From NCBI RefSeq assembly GCF_000768705.1, contig NZ_AVPJ01000015.1, forward strand, positions 22,297 through 86,296: a stretch of 64,000 nucleotides of DNA. The letters run 5' to 3'. The stretch is from Knoellia sinensis KCTC 19936. Lineage in GTDB: Bacteria > Actinomycetota > Actinomycetes > Actinomycetales > Dermatophilaceae. A model generated the notes under the pieces. The model saw only the letters and a list, made by a program, of their open reading frames with translations, made no database searches and was not told the DNA's origin. Both the position numbers and the translations under genes were made by a program. Shown here one piece after another: positions 44,764 through 53,530 of the stretch. Each line of letters opens with the position of its first letter. Within the stretch, counting starts at the first letter, position 1.

Positions 44764-45993
44764 TCAGCGACGAATGGTCTCGAGGAACTCCGCGATGCGA
44801 CCGATGGCCTCGGTGAGCACCTCTGCATCCGGCAGGGTCACGAGCCGGAAGTGGTCGGGTTCGAACCAGTTGAACCCCGTGCCGTGGGTGATGAGGATCT
44901 TCTTGGCGCGCAGCAGGTCGATGACGAACTGCTGGTCGTCCTCGATGGGATACATCTCCGGGTCGAGCTTGGGGAAGCAGTAGAGCGCACCGTGCGGCTC
45001 CACCGACGTCACGCCGGGGATGTCGTTCAGGAGGCGGTTCGCGAGCTTGATCTGCTCATAGAAGCGACCGCCCGGGACGATGAGTTCGTTGATCGACTGA
45101 TAGCCACCCAGAGCAGTCTGGATCGCGTGCTGCGCAGGCACATTGGCGCACATGCGCATGTTGGCAAGCAGGGTCAGGCCCTCGAGGAAGTCGGTGGCCA
45201 TGTGCTTCGGCCCGGACACCATGACCCAGCCGGCGCGATAGCCACACACCCGGTAGGCCTTCGACAGCCCGCTGAAGGTGAGGCACAGAACGTCGTCGGC
45301 GGCGAAAGTCGCCACGTGGTGGTGGACGGGCGTCACGGCCTCGTCGACATAGAGGATCTTCTCGTAGATCTCGTCGGCCATGAGGACGAGGTTGTGGCGA
45401 CGGGCGATGTCGACGAGACCGCGCACCGTCTCCTCCGAGTAGACCGCGCCGGTGGGGTTGTTGGGGTTGATCACGACGAGGGCGTGCGTGTTGGGCGTGA
45501 TCTTGGATTCGATGTCGTCGAGGTCGGGGTTCCACCCGTTCTCCTCGTCGCAGCGGTAGTGCACGGGGGTGCCACCCGACAGCGAGATCGCGCCGGTCCA
45601 CAGGGGATAGTCCGGCGCGGGCACCAGGATCTCGTTGCCGTCGTCGACGAACGCCTGGAGCACCATCGAGATGAGCTCGGAGACCCCGTTGCCGATGTAG
45701 ACGTCATCGACGACGGTGTCCGTGAGTCCGCGCGACTGGTAGTACTGCGCGACAGCCGTCCGTGCGCTGTAGATGCCCCGCGAGTCGGAGTAGCCCTGCG
45801 CGTCGGGCAGGTTGTGGATCATGTCGGCGACAATGGCCTCGGGCGCCTCGAAGCCGAACGGCGCCGTGTTGCCGATGTTGAGCTTGAGGATCTTGTGCCC
45901 CTCGGCCTCGAGCCGCTGGGCCTCGACGAGGATCGGTCCCCTCACGTCGTAGCGGACGTGCTGCAGCTTCTTGCTCTGGACGATCGGGCGCAT
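44764..45993 (-). CDS. class I/II aminotransferase (AlaA/AspC-like)
   Basis: 409 residues. PLP fold-type I enzyme: LKLNIGNTAPFGFEAPEAI, YSDSRGIYSARTAVAQYY, NPNNPTGAVY, ADEIYEKILY, PLP-lysine in SGLSKAYRVCGYRAGW, and the substrate Arg near HFRLVTLP. Matches AlaA-type alanine-pyruvate/glutamate transaminases, also named AspC in mycobacteria. The string GGACGGCATACG lies just upstream (46010-46022, minus strand) and may hold its -10 box. Confidence 0.93.
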   Translation of the reverse strand: MRPIVQSKKLQHVRYDVRGPILVEAQRLEAEGHKILKLNIGNTAPFGFEAPEAIVADMIHNLPDAQGYSDSRGIYSARTAVAQYYQSRGLTDTVVDDVYIGNGVSELISMVLQAFVDDGNEILVPAPDYPLWTGAISLSGGTPVHYRCDEENGWNPDLDDIESKITPNTHALVVINPNNPTGAVYSEETVRGLVDIARRHNLVLMADEIYEKILYVDEAVTPVHHHVATFAADDVLCLTFSGLSKAYRVCGYRAGWVMVSGPKHMATDFLEGLTLLANMRMCANVPAQHAIQTALGGYQSINELIVPGGRFYEQIKLANRLLNDIPGVTSVEPHGALYCFPKLDPEMYPIEDDQQFVIDLLRAKKILITHGTGFNWFEPDHFRLVTLPDAEVLTEAIGRIAEFLETIRR

Positions 45994-46087
45994 GACCGCA
46001 TGTTTCCAGATGGCGTATGCCGTCCGCTCACCTGTTTCGCGCGACTGGCTTTGCGCTCACCCGCCCCTCGACACGAGTAGGGGAATA

Positions 46088-46122
46088 TGTGCAAATCCGA
46101 AATCTCATGTTAAATTTGCACA
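46088..46122. promoter_or_regulatory. AT-rich palindrome abutting the DUF4143 start
   Basis: Arms TGTGCAAAT (46088-46096) and ATTTGCACA (46114-46122), 17-nt spacer. The right arm touches the GTG start at 46123. The segment is much richer in A/T than its surroundings and includes TTAAAT, a possible -10 box. Likely a repressor site. Confidence 0.65.
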
Positions 46123-47304
46123 GTGATCCCGAGGTTCGCCACCCAACTTGTGGAAAGCAGGCTGCGCACCTCAGCGGCAGTCCTGTTGCTGGGGCCGAGG
46201 CAGGTTGGCAAGACCACCCTCGCTCGACACGTCGTCGACGAACTGAGTTCCCGGGCCACCTATCTGGACCTGGAGCGACCCGCCGACCAGAGGCGTTTGG
46301 CGGACGCGGACGCCTACCTTCGAGCTCGGGGCCCATCGCTCACGGTGCTCGACGAGGTTCATCGTGTCCCCGACCTCTTCGCCGTCCTGCGGGGCGTCAT
46401 CGACGAGAATCGCCGCCAGGGGTTCCGCAATGGGCAGTTCCTCCTGCTCGGCTCGGCGAGTCTCGACCTCATGCGACTGTCCTCCGAGTCCCTTGCGGGG
46501 CGCGTCAGTCACATCGATCTGGCAGGAGTGGCAGTCGACGAGGCCGCATCCGCTGGGATCGAGCCGGAGACGGTGTGGGTGCGCGGCGGATTTCCTGACA
46601 GCCTCACTGCCCCTGACGACGCGACCTCACAAACGTGGCGCGAGGACCTCATCCGCTCCTATCTCGAGCGCGACATCCCGATGTTTGCGCCACGAGTCCC
46701 GGCGGAGTCCTTGCGGAGGTTGTGGACGATGCTTGCCCACAACAGTGGAGGACTGCTCAACGCATCGCGGCTTGCATCGGGCCTGGGTGTCAGCAGCCCA
46801 ACGGTGGACCGGTACGTAGACCTCTTGTCCGACCTCTACCTCGTGAGGCGACTTCGACCGTTTCACCCCAACGTGGGCAAGAGGGTCACCAAGTCGCCAA
46901 AGGTCCATGTGCGCGATTCGGGCCTCCTGCACGCGCTTCTTGGATTGGAGTCTCTCGATGACGTTCTGGGGCACCCTTCTGCAGGGCCGAGCTGGGAGTC
47001 CTTCGTCGTGGAGCAGGTCATCATGGGGGCGGGCCCGGCGTACCAACCGCATCACTACCGAACGGCCACAGGCGACGAGGTTGACCTCGTGCTCGTGCGC
47101 GGTGGTAGGCCGCACGTCGCCATTGAGGTGAAGCGCGCAAGCGACGCCACGGTGGGAGCAGGTTTCCGCCGTGCGATCGCGGACCTTGGGGTCAGGAACG
47201 CCTTCGTGGTGCGCCCGGACGTCGGCGGCGAAGCCCACACCCTTGGACCTGGGGTGACCTCGATCGGTGTCACGGAACTGGTCAGTCGCCTGCGCGGTCC
47301 GTGA
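46123..47304 (+). CDS. AAA ATPase with DUF4143 (archaeal-type P-loop ATPase)
   Basis: 393 residues. Walker A LLLGPRQVGKTT at 22-32, Walker B LTVLDEVHRVPD near 75, sensor GSASLDLM, a winged helix LNASRLASGLGVSSPTVDRYVDLL, and a C-terminal nuclease-like domain with FVVEQV and TGDEVDLVLVRGGRPHVAIEVKRA (D...E-x-K). This is the standard AAA_14-DUF4143 layout. Family function is unclear; members are patchily distributed and often single transferable genes. The AT-rich palindromic leader fits acquisition by transfer. Confidence 0.9.
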   Translation: MIPRFATQLVESRLRTSAAVLLLGPRQVGKTTLARHVVDELSSRATYLDLERPADQRRLADADAYLRARGPSLTVLDEVHRVPDLFAVLRGVIDENRRQGFRNGQFLLLGSASLDLMRLSSESLAGRVSHIDLAGVAVDEAASAGIEPETVWVRGGFPDSLTAPDDATSQTWREDLIRSYLERDIPMFAPRVPAESLRRLWTMLAHNSGGLLNASRLASGLGVSSPTVDRYVDLLSDLYLVRRLRPFHPNVGKRVTKSPKVHVRDSGLLHALLGLESLDDVLGHPSAGPSWESFVVEQVIMGAGPAYQPHHYRTATGDEVDLVLVRGGRPHVAIEVKRASDATVGAGFRRAIADLGVRNAFVVRPDVGGEAHTLGPGVTSIGVTELVSRLRGP

Positions 47305-47348
47305 CCACCGTCCTGGGTTCCTCCATCCACGAGCAGAGCGCTGCTTTG

Positions 47349-48851
47349 TCAGCCAGGTGGGCTTCCCCCGGCCAAGAGGGTGACGGCAGCGTCGGCGGTG
47401 ACACGTGAGGCACCGCGGGTGGCGACGAACGACGTTCCTGTGGGCGGCGACCAGTCCGGCCAGCCGGTGTCGATGATGACGGCGTCGGGGCGGGCGCGGA
47501 GGAGGGCGTCGAGGGCGACGGGCATCCAGTCGTGGCGGTGGGGGTCGCGGACGGCGATCCAGAGTGGTGACACATCCGGGGGTTTCCCCGGCGTCCGGGC
47601 TGCCAGTGAGGTGGCAAGGTCCGTCGCCTGCTGGGCGGTCGCTACTGCGGTTCGTCGCGCCCCCGGCCAGCGCTGTCCCACTGCGGCCGCAAGACCGCTC
47701 GGAGTCTCGTCACCGACCGCTTGGTTGCTCGGTGCTGTCAGTTCGATCAGGTGCGGCGGTCGATCCGGTTCGACCATCTGCAGCGGACCCCGCACCATGA
47801 GTGCCCGGTGGGCGGCTTCGAGTCCGGCAATGTTGCCGGGCGAGGGCTGGCGCCGCTGGCGGAGTCGGCCGCGCAGCTCCGACGCCTCGCCCACGTGTGC
47901 GGCAGCCTCGGCGAGTCGTTCCTCGTCGAGCCTGCCGTCGCGGACGGCGTCGACCAGCGCGGTGGCGACGGCAGCGACCGTGTCCTCGCCCGCCAGCCCG
48001 CCGCCGATGCAGAGTGCGTCGATGCCTGCCCCGATCGCGCGCACGCAGCCCTCCGTCAGGTCCATCGACCCGGTGATGCCGCCCATCTCCATGCCGTCCG
48101 AGATGGCGAGGCCGCGGAAGCCGAGTTCGCCCCGCAACAGGTCGACGAGCACGGTTCGGGACAGGGTGGCCGGGTCGTGGTCGAGGTCACGGACGACGAT
48201 GTGGGCGCTCATGATCGACGCGACACCGGCCTCGATGGCTGCACGGAAGGGCCGAAGTGCCCAGCCCTCGTGCCCGAGCCGGACCGTGGGGAGTTCGAGG
48301 TGGCTGTCCTGGGCGGTGTCGCCGTGGCCGGGGAAGTGCTTGGCGCAGGCGAGGATGCCGGCGGACTGGAGCCCACGCACCCAGGCTGCGGTGTGCCGTG
48401 CCACGTGGTCCGGGTCCGAGCCGAAGCTCCGGACCCCGATGACCGGGTTGTCGGGATTGCTGTTGACGTCCGCGTCAGGGGCGTAGTCGAGGTCCACGCC
48501 CACCGAGTCGAGCATCGTGCCGATCTCACGGGCGACGTCCTCGGTGATCGAGACGTCGTCGACATGCCCGAGCGCGAGGTTGCCGGGCCACGACGAACCG
48601 GTCGCGTGCTCGAGCCGGGTGACGTCCCCCGCCTCCTCGTCGATGGCCACGATCGCCGCCGGATTGGCCTCGTGTATCTGGGCAGTCAGTGCCGCGACCT
48701 GCTCGGGACTCTCGATGTTGCGGCCGAAGAGCGCCACGCCGCCCAGCCCGGCCTCGAGCTCACGCAACAGCCACTCGGGAGCCGTCAGTCCGACGAATCC
48801 GGGTTGCAGGGTGGCGAGCGCCAGTGCGCGCAGGCTGGGGGAGCCGGTCAC
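47349..48851 (-). CDS. nagZ: GH3 beta-N-acetylhexosaminidase (NagZ-like)
   Basis: 500 residues, no signal peptide, so cytoplasmic. The NagZ loop KHFPGHGDT (171-179) carries the His general acid/base, and Asp252 in ISDGMEMGGI is the nucleophile; AIDEEAGDVTRL and VRSFGSDPDHVARH also match. It removes GlcNAc from muropeptides in cell-wall recycling. The C-terminal ~150 residues resemble the extra domain of Gram-positive GH3 enzymes. GTG 48851 overlaps the stop of an upstream membrane protein (GTGA), linking it to a copper-type promoter. Confidence 0.92.
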   Translation of the reverse strand: MTGSPSLRALALATLQPGFVGLTAPEWLLRELEAGLGGVALFGRNIESPEQVAALTAQIHEANPAAIVAIDEEAGDVTRLEHATGSSWPGNLALGHVDDVSITEDVAREIGTMLDSVGVDLDYAPDADVNSNPDNPVIGVRSFGSDPDHVARHTAAWVRGLQSAGILACAKHFPGHGDTAQDSHLELPTVRLGHEGWALRPFRAAIEAGVASIMSAHIVVRDLDHDPATLSRTVLVDLLRGELGFRGLAISDGMEMGGITGSMDLTEGCVRAIGAGIDALCIGGGLAGEDTVAAVATALVDAVRDGRLDEERLAEAAAHVGEASELRGRLRQRRQPSPGNIAGLEAAHRALMVRGPLQMVEPDRPPHLIELTAPSNQAVGDETPSGLAAAVGQRWPGARRTAVATAQQATDLATSLAARTPGKPPDVSPLWIAVRDPHRHDWMPVALDALLRARPDAVIIDTGWPDWSPPTGTSFVATRGASRVTADAAVTLLAGGSPPG

Positions 48852-49306
48852 CTCGGCACGTTAACAGCGGCTCCTCTCACGTGGTGCCCGTGAGCGTGGC
48901 TCGCATGGTCGGCCGTGTAGACGTCCTTGCGCCACCACATGGCCAGCAACATCGTCACGAACATGAGCGTGTGCGCCGCCAGCATGAGAGCGCCGGCGCT
49001 GAGCAGTCCCAGCCAGTGCGGGACGAGGAGGACGAAGAACGGTGCGCTCATCGCGATGGACATCTCGACGATGTCCTGCCACCGGTGGCCACGGATCTTC
49101 ATCCAGATCGCCATGCCTGCGGTCATGTTGAGGGCCATCTGCACGGCCGCGACGTCGCCGCGGTCCAGGAGGTCGGGGCGCCCGATCGCCGCGAAGAGGC
49201 CGACCCAGACCGGCCAGAAGACGCCCATGCCGATGAGCATCGCCACGACCATCTCGAGGTAGTGCCACCAGAACCGGCTTCGTGGGGTGGTGCCCAACTG
49301 TCGCAT
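48848..49306 (-). CDS. four-helix membrane protein with His-rich tail
   Basis: 152 residues. Starts MRQLGTTPRSRFWWHYLEMVVAMLIGMGVFWPVWVG, four hydrophobic helices with several Met and His, and ends with HASHAHGHH, a potential metal-binding tail. Two ATACCCC-type palindromes upstream suggest copper control. AGGGAG precedes ATG 49306. It is coupled to nagZ downstream. No characterised family recognised; copper handling is inferred from the tail and the operator. Confidence 0.7.
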   Translation of the reverse strand: MRQLGTTPRSRFWWHYLEMVVAMLIGMGVFWPVWVGLFAAIGRPDLLDRGDVAAVQMALNMTAGMAIWMKIRGHRWQDIVEMSIAMSAPFFVLLVPHWLGLLSAGALMLAAHTLMFVTMLLAMWWRKDVYTADHASHAHGHHVRGAAVNVPR

Positions 49307-49331
49307 TTTGCTGCTCCCTGGAATCGTGGTG

Positions 49332-49350
49332 GATACCCCTAGCGGGTATC
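49332..49350. promoter_or_regulatory. CsoR-like copper operator
   Basis: GATACCCCTAGCGGGTATC: 7-bp perfect arms around CTAGC. Resembles CsoR/RicR boxes of actinobacteria (ATACCCC...GGGTAT). Located 26 bp upstream of the His-tailed membrane protein. Confidence 0.6.
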
Positions 49351-49374
49351 TGGTCCACGACGCTAGCGAGCCAC

Positions 49375-49402
49375 ACGGCATACGGCTAGGGGGTATGCCG
49401 TC
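49375..49402. promoter_or_regulatory. second copper-type palindrome containing GGCATAC
   Basis: ACGGCATAC and GTATGCCGT arms flank GGCTAGGGG. Its core on the minus strand (ATACCCCCTAGCCGTAT) matches the 49332 site over most of 17 positions. It may be a second operator or a terminator for the convergent side; it uses two copies of the over-represented 7-mer. Confidence 0.55.
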
Positions 49403-49462
49403 CTGTCCGGTTCCGTGGGAACCGTGTCCGTCCGCGTGGGGTTGGGACGTGCGCGGCTCGGG

Positions 49463-50377
49463 TCAGGAGTTCGGCGGGGCGTGCACGAGCATCACCGGAC
49501 TCGTCGCCGTCTCGAGGACGCGGTGACTCTGCGAGCCGAGCAGCATCCCGGTGAATCCGCCGCGGCCTCGCGTTCCCATGACCAGCAGACCCGCGTCGGC
49601 CGATCGCTCCGCGAGGACCTTGGCGGGGGTGCCGCGCAGGACCTCTACGGTGCACTTGACGTCGGGGTGGGCCGCCCGCAGCGGCTCGACGATGTTGTCG
49701 ACGGTCGCACGGTGCTTCGCCTCCGTCGCCTTCCAGGCCTCGGTGTCCGGCGTGGTGACGACCATGCCGTCGACGACTTCGAGGTTCCACGTGATGACCG
49801 CGATGAGCGGTGCCTTGCGCAGGTCGGCGATCCAGAAGGCGCGCTCTGCCGCGGCCGCACTGTGTGCCGATCCGTCGATGCCCACGATGACGGGACCCTC
49901 GGCGTCGGTGCGTGCGCCCTGCGGGACGATGACGACGGGGCAGGTGGCGTGCATGGCGACGGCCAGTGAGGGCCGACCGAGGCCAAGCCGTTGCAGGGCC
50001 CCCGCACGGGCGGCGCCGACGACGATCAGGCGAGCGTTTGCGCTGGCGTCGATGAGGGCCTGCTCAGGGCGCGCGAAGGGTTCGCTGCCGGTGATCTCGA
50101 GGTCGGGCCACTGCTCCCGGGCGGTAGCAAGGGTCTCGTCGAGGAGGTCGGTGTTGCCGATCTCGCCCTCCGGGCCGAGCGAGATGGCGTTGCCGGCGAC
50201 GGGGTCGATGGCTGCGAGCTCCGCGCTGAGGTCATGGGCGTGCAGGACGTGCAACGGACTCCCGGAGCGCTGGGCGGAACTTCCTGCCCAGGCCAGGCAC
50301 TCGGCGTCTCTGTCGCTGTTGCCGATGCCCACGACCACGGCGTTGTCGGGAACGGCGTCGCCCTCTTGTGCGTCCAT
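49463..50377 (-). CDS. tandem universal stress protein
   Basis: 304 residues, two UspA domains. Domain 1: NAVVVGIGNSDRDAECLAWA to VGAARAGALQRLGLGRPSLAVAMHATCPVVIV. Domain 2: PVIVGIDGSAHSAAAAERAFWIA to MGTRGRGGFTGMLLGSQSHRVL, with the ATP-binding G-x2-G-x9-GS pattern. Typical of dormancy- and stress-induced actinobacterial Usp proteins. ATG 50377 is chosen because TATGGT stands seven bases before it and no Shine-Dalgarno is present (leaderless). In-frame codons up to 50623 are non-family. Confidence 0.92.
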   Translation of the reverse strand: MDAQEGDAVPDNAVVVGIGNSDRDAECLAWAGSSAQRSGSPLHVLHAHDLSAELAAIDPVAGNAISLGPEGEIGNTDLLDETLATAREQWPDLEITGSEPFARPEQALIDASANARLIVVGAARAGALQRLGLGRPSLAVAMHATCPVVIVPQGARTDAEGPVIVGIDGSAHSAAAAERAFWIADLRKAPLIAVITWNLEVVDGMVVTTPDTEAWKATEAKHRATVDNIVEPLRAAHPDVKCTVEVLRGTPAKVLAERSADAGLLVMGTRGRGGFTGMLLGSQSHRVLETATSPVMLVHAPPNS

Positions 50378-50450
50378 GCCAGCGACCATACCCATGAGGC
50401 GTGTTCGCGGGGTACGTTCTGTCCACCGGCAAGAAGTCAGGGGACGAGAC

Positions 50451-50684
50451 ATGGCGAGCAGCCTCAGTGCGAGTTGGACCTGCCAGGAGTGCAAGAAGCG
50501 CCGGCGCGGTGCCAAGCACACGACCATGACCGGACGCACCATCTGCGGGTCCTGCCAGCGAGGGCTCGATGCTGTGGCTCTGGGGGTGATGACGGGCGCG
50601 GACACCGGAAGCGCGATGGGCAACGCAGTCGGGATTCACGGCATACGAGAAATGCTTCGACGCCGTCTCGGGAAGAAGGACTGA
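50451..50684 (+). CDS. small zinc-ribbon protein
   Basis: 77 residues. CQECKKRRRGAKHTTMTGRTICGSC gives two CxxC knuckles for a zinc ribbon, followed by a glycine-rich stretch GVMTGADTGSAMGNAVG and a basic end RRRLGKKD. Possibly nucleic-acid or protein binding. GGGGACGAG precedes ATG 50451; divergent from the stress-protein gene. No named family recognised. Confidence 0.7.
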   Translation: MASSLSASWTCQECKKRRRGAKHTTMTGRTICGSCQRGLDAVALGVMTGADTGSAMGNAVGIHGIREMLRRRLGKKD

Positions 50685-50800
50685 AACACGTTGTCGGTGC
50701 CTGCGCGCGACGCCCCGTTCGCGCAGGTCGGAAGGTAGTTTGGGATGTGTGAGCGGGTGCCCCCTCGCACCCGACGTCAACGTCAAGGAGCACTCCTCCC

Positions 50801-53431
50801 ATGGAATATCTCATCGGCGCCCTGGTCATCCTCGCCATCTTCTTCTTGGTGTGGTGGTTCCTCACGCGGGGCAAGCAACGCGAACTCGAGGAGCAACGGG
50901 CCGAGGCGGCTCGGATCCGCGCCGCGGCCAACCAGCGCGATGCTGACGTCTGGGGCCAGCAGGCCTATGCCCAGCAGTCCGAGGAGCGCGCCACCTTCGC
51001 CCAGCAGGAGGCCGATGCGCAGGCGCGCCAGGCTGAGGAGAGCGCCTGGGAGGCGCAGCGCGCCCGCGACGAAGCGCGGTTGCGCGCCGAGCAGGCCGAC
51101 CACGCGCGACTCGAGCGCGACGCGGAACTACGTCGCGCCGACGAGCTCGACCCGGGCGTTGAGGTCGACGCCAATGACCCGCGCCCTCTCCCCGAGGACC
51201 TCGACGATGACGTCCGTCCACTCGGCGAGACGCGCGTCCACACACCAGTGCCGCCGGCTGCAGCCGCGCCAGAGGTGCCGCCCGCTCCGCCGGCCCCGGC
51301 TGCGCCCGAGCGTTCGCGGTTCGCGCCGCCGCCGGAGACCGAGTTCGCACCGCCGCAGGCGGAGCCGACGGGCGCGGAGACGGCACAGTCGGAACCGACA
51401 CCGGACGAGCCGGTGCGTTCAGCGACCGGCTATGAGACCGGCTACCGCCAGGCGGAGCCCGAGCCTGCGCCGGTGGAGGACGCACCCGAGCGCGAGTCGC
51501 GTTCGTGGGGTGCCGGAGCCGCCGCAGCCGGCGCCGGCGCTGCTGCCATCGGCAGTGCCTACGCCGCAACTCGCGGCGACGTGACCGATGACGAGGCAGC
51601 TGAACGTCTGGCCTCGGGCGTCGACTACGGGGACACGGAGGCCGGCCCCCGGACCGAGACCGACGCGACCAGTGCGTGGGCTCCGCCGACCTCTGAACCG
51701 GCGGTCGAGCCCGAGGAGCCCGAGGCGCCAGCCGAACCCGCGGAGTCTGCGGCGTCAGTCGAACCCGACGAGCCCGAGGCCGCCGGGGAGACCGAGGCCG
51801 AGACGCTCGAGGCGACGGACGCGTCCGGTCCGGACGCAGGTGCCGCTGAGGCCACCCGTACGTGGGAGCCGGTCGAGACTGACGCGGCATCGCAGGGCGA
51901 GGGCGAGGGCGACATGGCCATCGTCACGGACATCGAGGACTACGCCTCGGCCGAGCCGCTCCCGATGGAGGAGCAGTCGGCGGAGCCCGTGGACGCGGAG
52001 GGCACCCCGGCCGCAGGTGCGGCGGCCGCCTATGACGGGTCCCGCGACGACTTCGGACAGCCCGATGCCACGGCGTCCATGGGCGCGACGGGTGCTGCCG
52101 CGGTGGGTGCTGCCGCTGGTACTGAAGCAACGGGTGCTGCCGCTCGAGCGGAGACGACCGACGAGGGTGGGGACGTGGCGCGCGACGAGGTTGTCACCCC
52201 CGACCAAGCCCCCGCAGACGTGAACGTCGAGGAGCCGACGACGGAGGAGACCTGGGAGGACGACACCGACGTCGCCGCCTCGCAGGAGCCGGACACGGTC
52301 GTCGAGTCCGAATCCGAATCCGAATCCGACAGCGCACCCCAGACCGAGTCAGAGGCGGTTGCTGAGCCCGAGTCCGAGCCTGTGGCGGAGTCCGAGTCGG
52401 ACGTGCATGCCGAGTCGGGGCGCGAGCCGGTTGAGTCCGAGCCGGAGGTCGACTCCCAGGAGAGCGAGTCAGGTGCTGGCGCCGAGGAGGTTGAGGCGGA
52501 GGCCGAGACCCCGACCGTGTCAGCAGGGGATGCGGAGTCGGAGCCGGAGGCGAGCTCGGAGGCGTCCTCCGGTGGCGACGCCACTCACTGGCCCGATGGG
52601 ACTGATCGCATCAACCGGGTTGACGACGCGGAGGCCGAAACGGCCGAGGACGCCGGGCCGGCCGAGCCGACTGGGCTTGAGGCCGAGACGGAGGCTGGCG
52701 CAGAGCCCGAGCGAGCGCCCGACGCAGAGGAAGGTGCTGCGGCCGAGAGCGAGCCGGACACCGACGCCGAAACTGACGTCGAGACTCAGGATTCCGAGGT
52801 CGAGACGACTCCCGTTGAGGCTGAGGCGCCGCCGACTGGTGCCGAAGGCGAAACGTCTGCGACTGGTGACGAGGCTGAGGCCGAGGTGCGCGCGACCGAT
52901 GCCGACACTGACGCCGAGCCGTCCACCGACTCGGGGTCCGAGCCTGCGGCTGGGACTGAGGGTGCGCCCGAGGAAGCGTCCGGTGGCGACGCCACTCACT
53001 GGCCTGACGGTACGGACCGCATCAACCCCGTGGATGACGGCAGCTCGACCGACGCCGTCGACGCCGAGGAGCCAACGGGTTCGGAGCCTTCCGAATCTGC
53101 TGGGCCCGAGGCGCAGGGTGGCACGCCCGAAGCCGACCTGCCTGCTGAGGGAGAGGCGCCCGTCGAAGCGTCCGACGCTCAGGGCAGCGATGCCGGATGG
53201 ACCCGCAGAATCTCCGAGATGGACGAGATCCAGGACGGCGGCTACGGCGTCGGCTCGGCGGCACCCTTCGAGGACCGGGCCCAGCCTCTCGACCACCCGG
53301 TGCAGGCCTACCGCGACACCATGACCTTCCGTGCCCCGGGTGCCAGCGGATATGACTCCGCCGAACCGGACGTCTGGTTCTACGACGAGGAGGCTGCGCG
53401 CCGGGCTGGATTCACTCCGTCCGAGGGCTGA
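50801..53431 (+). CDS. membrane-anchored, highly acidic sunset-domain protein
   Basis: 876 residues. One N-terminal helix (MEYLIGALVILAIFFLVWWFLT), a charged coiled coil (about 25-110, rich in EQR/EAA), then ~650 residues of low-complexity Glu/Ala/Pro/Ser/Asp that must be disordered. The block GGDATHWPDGTDRIN occurs twice, near residues 590 and 727. The C-terminus (DTMTFRAPGASGYDSAEPDVWFYDEEAARRAGF) matches the sunset domain found in ArfC-like actinobacterial proteins. Function unknown; a long tethered domain on a cytoplasmic acidic linker is suggested. Terminator follows. Confidence 0.8.
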   Translation: MEYLIGALVILAIFFLVWWFLTRGKQRELEEQRAEAARIRAAANQRDADVWGQQAYAQQSEERATFAQQEADAQARQAEESAWEAQRARDEARLRAEQADHARLERDAELRRADELDPGVEVDANDPRPLPEDLDDDVRPLGETRVHTPVPPAAAAPEVPPAPPAPAAPERSRFAPPPETEFAPPQAEPTGAETAQSEPTPDEPVRSATGYETGYRQAEPEPAPVEDAPERESRSWGAGAAAAGAGAAAIGSAYAATRGDVTDDEAAERLASGVDYGDTEAGPRTETDATSAWAPPTSEPAVEPEEPEAPAEPAESAASVEPDEPEAAGETEAETLEATDASGPDAGAAEATRTWEPVETDAASQGEGEGDMAIVTDIEDYASAEPLPMEEQSAEPVDAEGTPAAGAAAAYDGSRDDFGQPDATASMGATGAAAVGAAAGTEATGAAARAETTDEGGDVARDEVVTPDQAPADVNVEEPTTEETWEDDTDVAASQEPDTVVESESESESDSAPQTESEAVAEPESEPVAESESDVHAESGREPVESEPEVDSQESESGAGAEEVEAEAETPTVSAGDAESEPEASSEASSGGDATHWPDGTDRINRVDDAEAETAEDAGPAEPTGLEAETEAGAEPERAPDAEEGAAAESEPDTDAETDVETQDSEVETTPVEAEAPPTGAEGETSATGDEAEAEVRATDADTDAEPSTDSGSEPAAGTEGAPEEASGGDATHWPDGTDRINPVDDGSSTDAVDAEEPTGSEPSESAGPEAQGGTPEADLPAEGEAPVEASDAQGSDAGWTRRISEMDEIQDGGYGVGSAAPFEDRAQPLDHPVQAYRDTMTFRAPGASGYDSAEPDVWFYDEEAARRAGFTPSEG

Positions 53432-53457
53432 GCCAAGGCACGACCGGAGGAAAGGTT

Positions 53458-53492
53458 GAGGGTCCGGAGGGTAATGAGACCTCCGGACCCTC
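53458..53492. terminator. hairpin between convergent genes
   Basis: GAGGGTCCGGAGG (53458-53470) and its exact complement (53480-53492), 9-nt loop; pairing can extend outward with one mismatch. Ends the acidic protein gene and possibly the convergent membrane gene. Confidence 0.8.
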
Positions 53493-53530
53493 CACCTTCC
53501 CTCATGGGGAGCAAAAGTGGGGGCGGGCGG

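Noticed and set aside
44748..46000. Fluoride riboswitch upstream of the crcB pair
   Set aside because: The crcB genes are continuous with the aminotransferase gene and no pseudoknot-like leader was seen.
51800..53100. Short repeated GAGTCCGAATCC-like units that might resemble a CRISPR or minisatellite
   Set aside because: They encode an in-frame acidic low-complexity segment; there are no regular spacers or cas genes.
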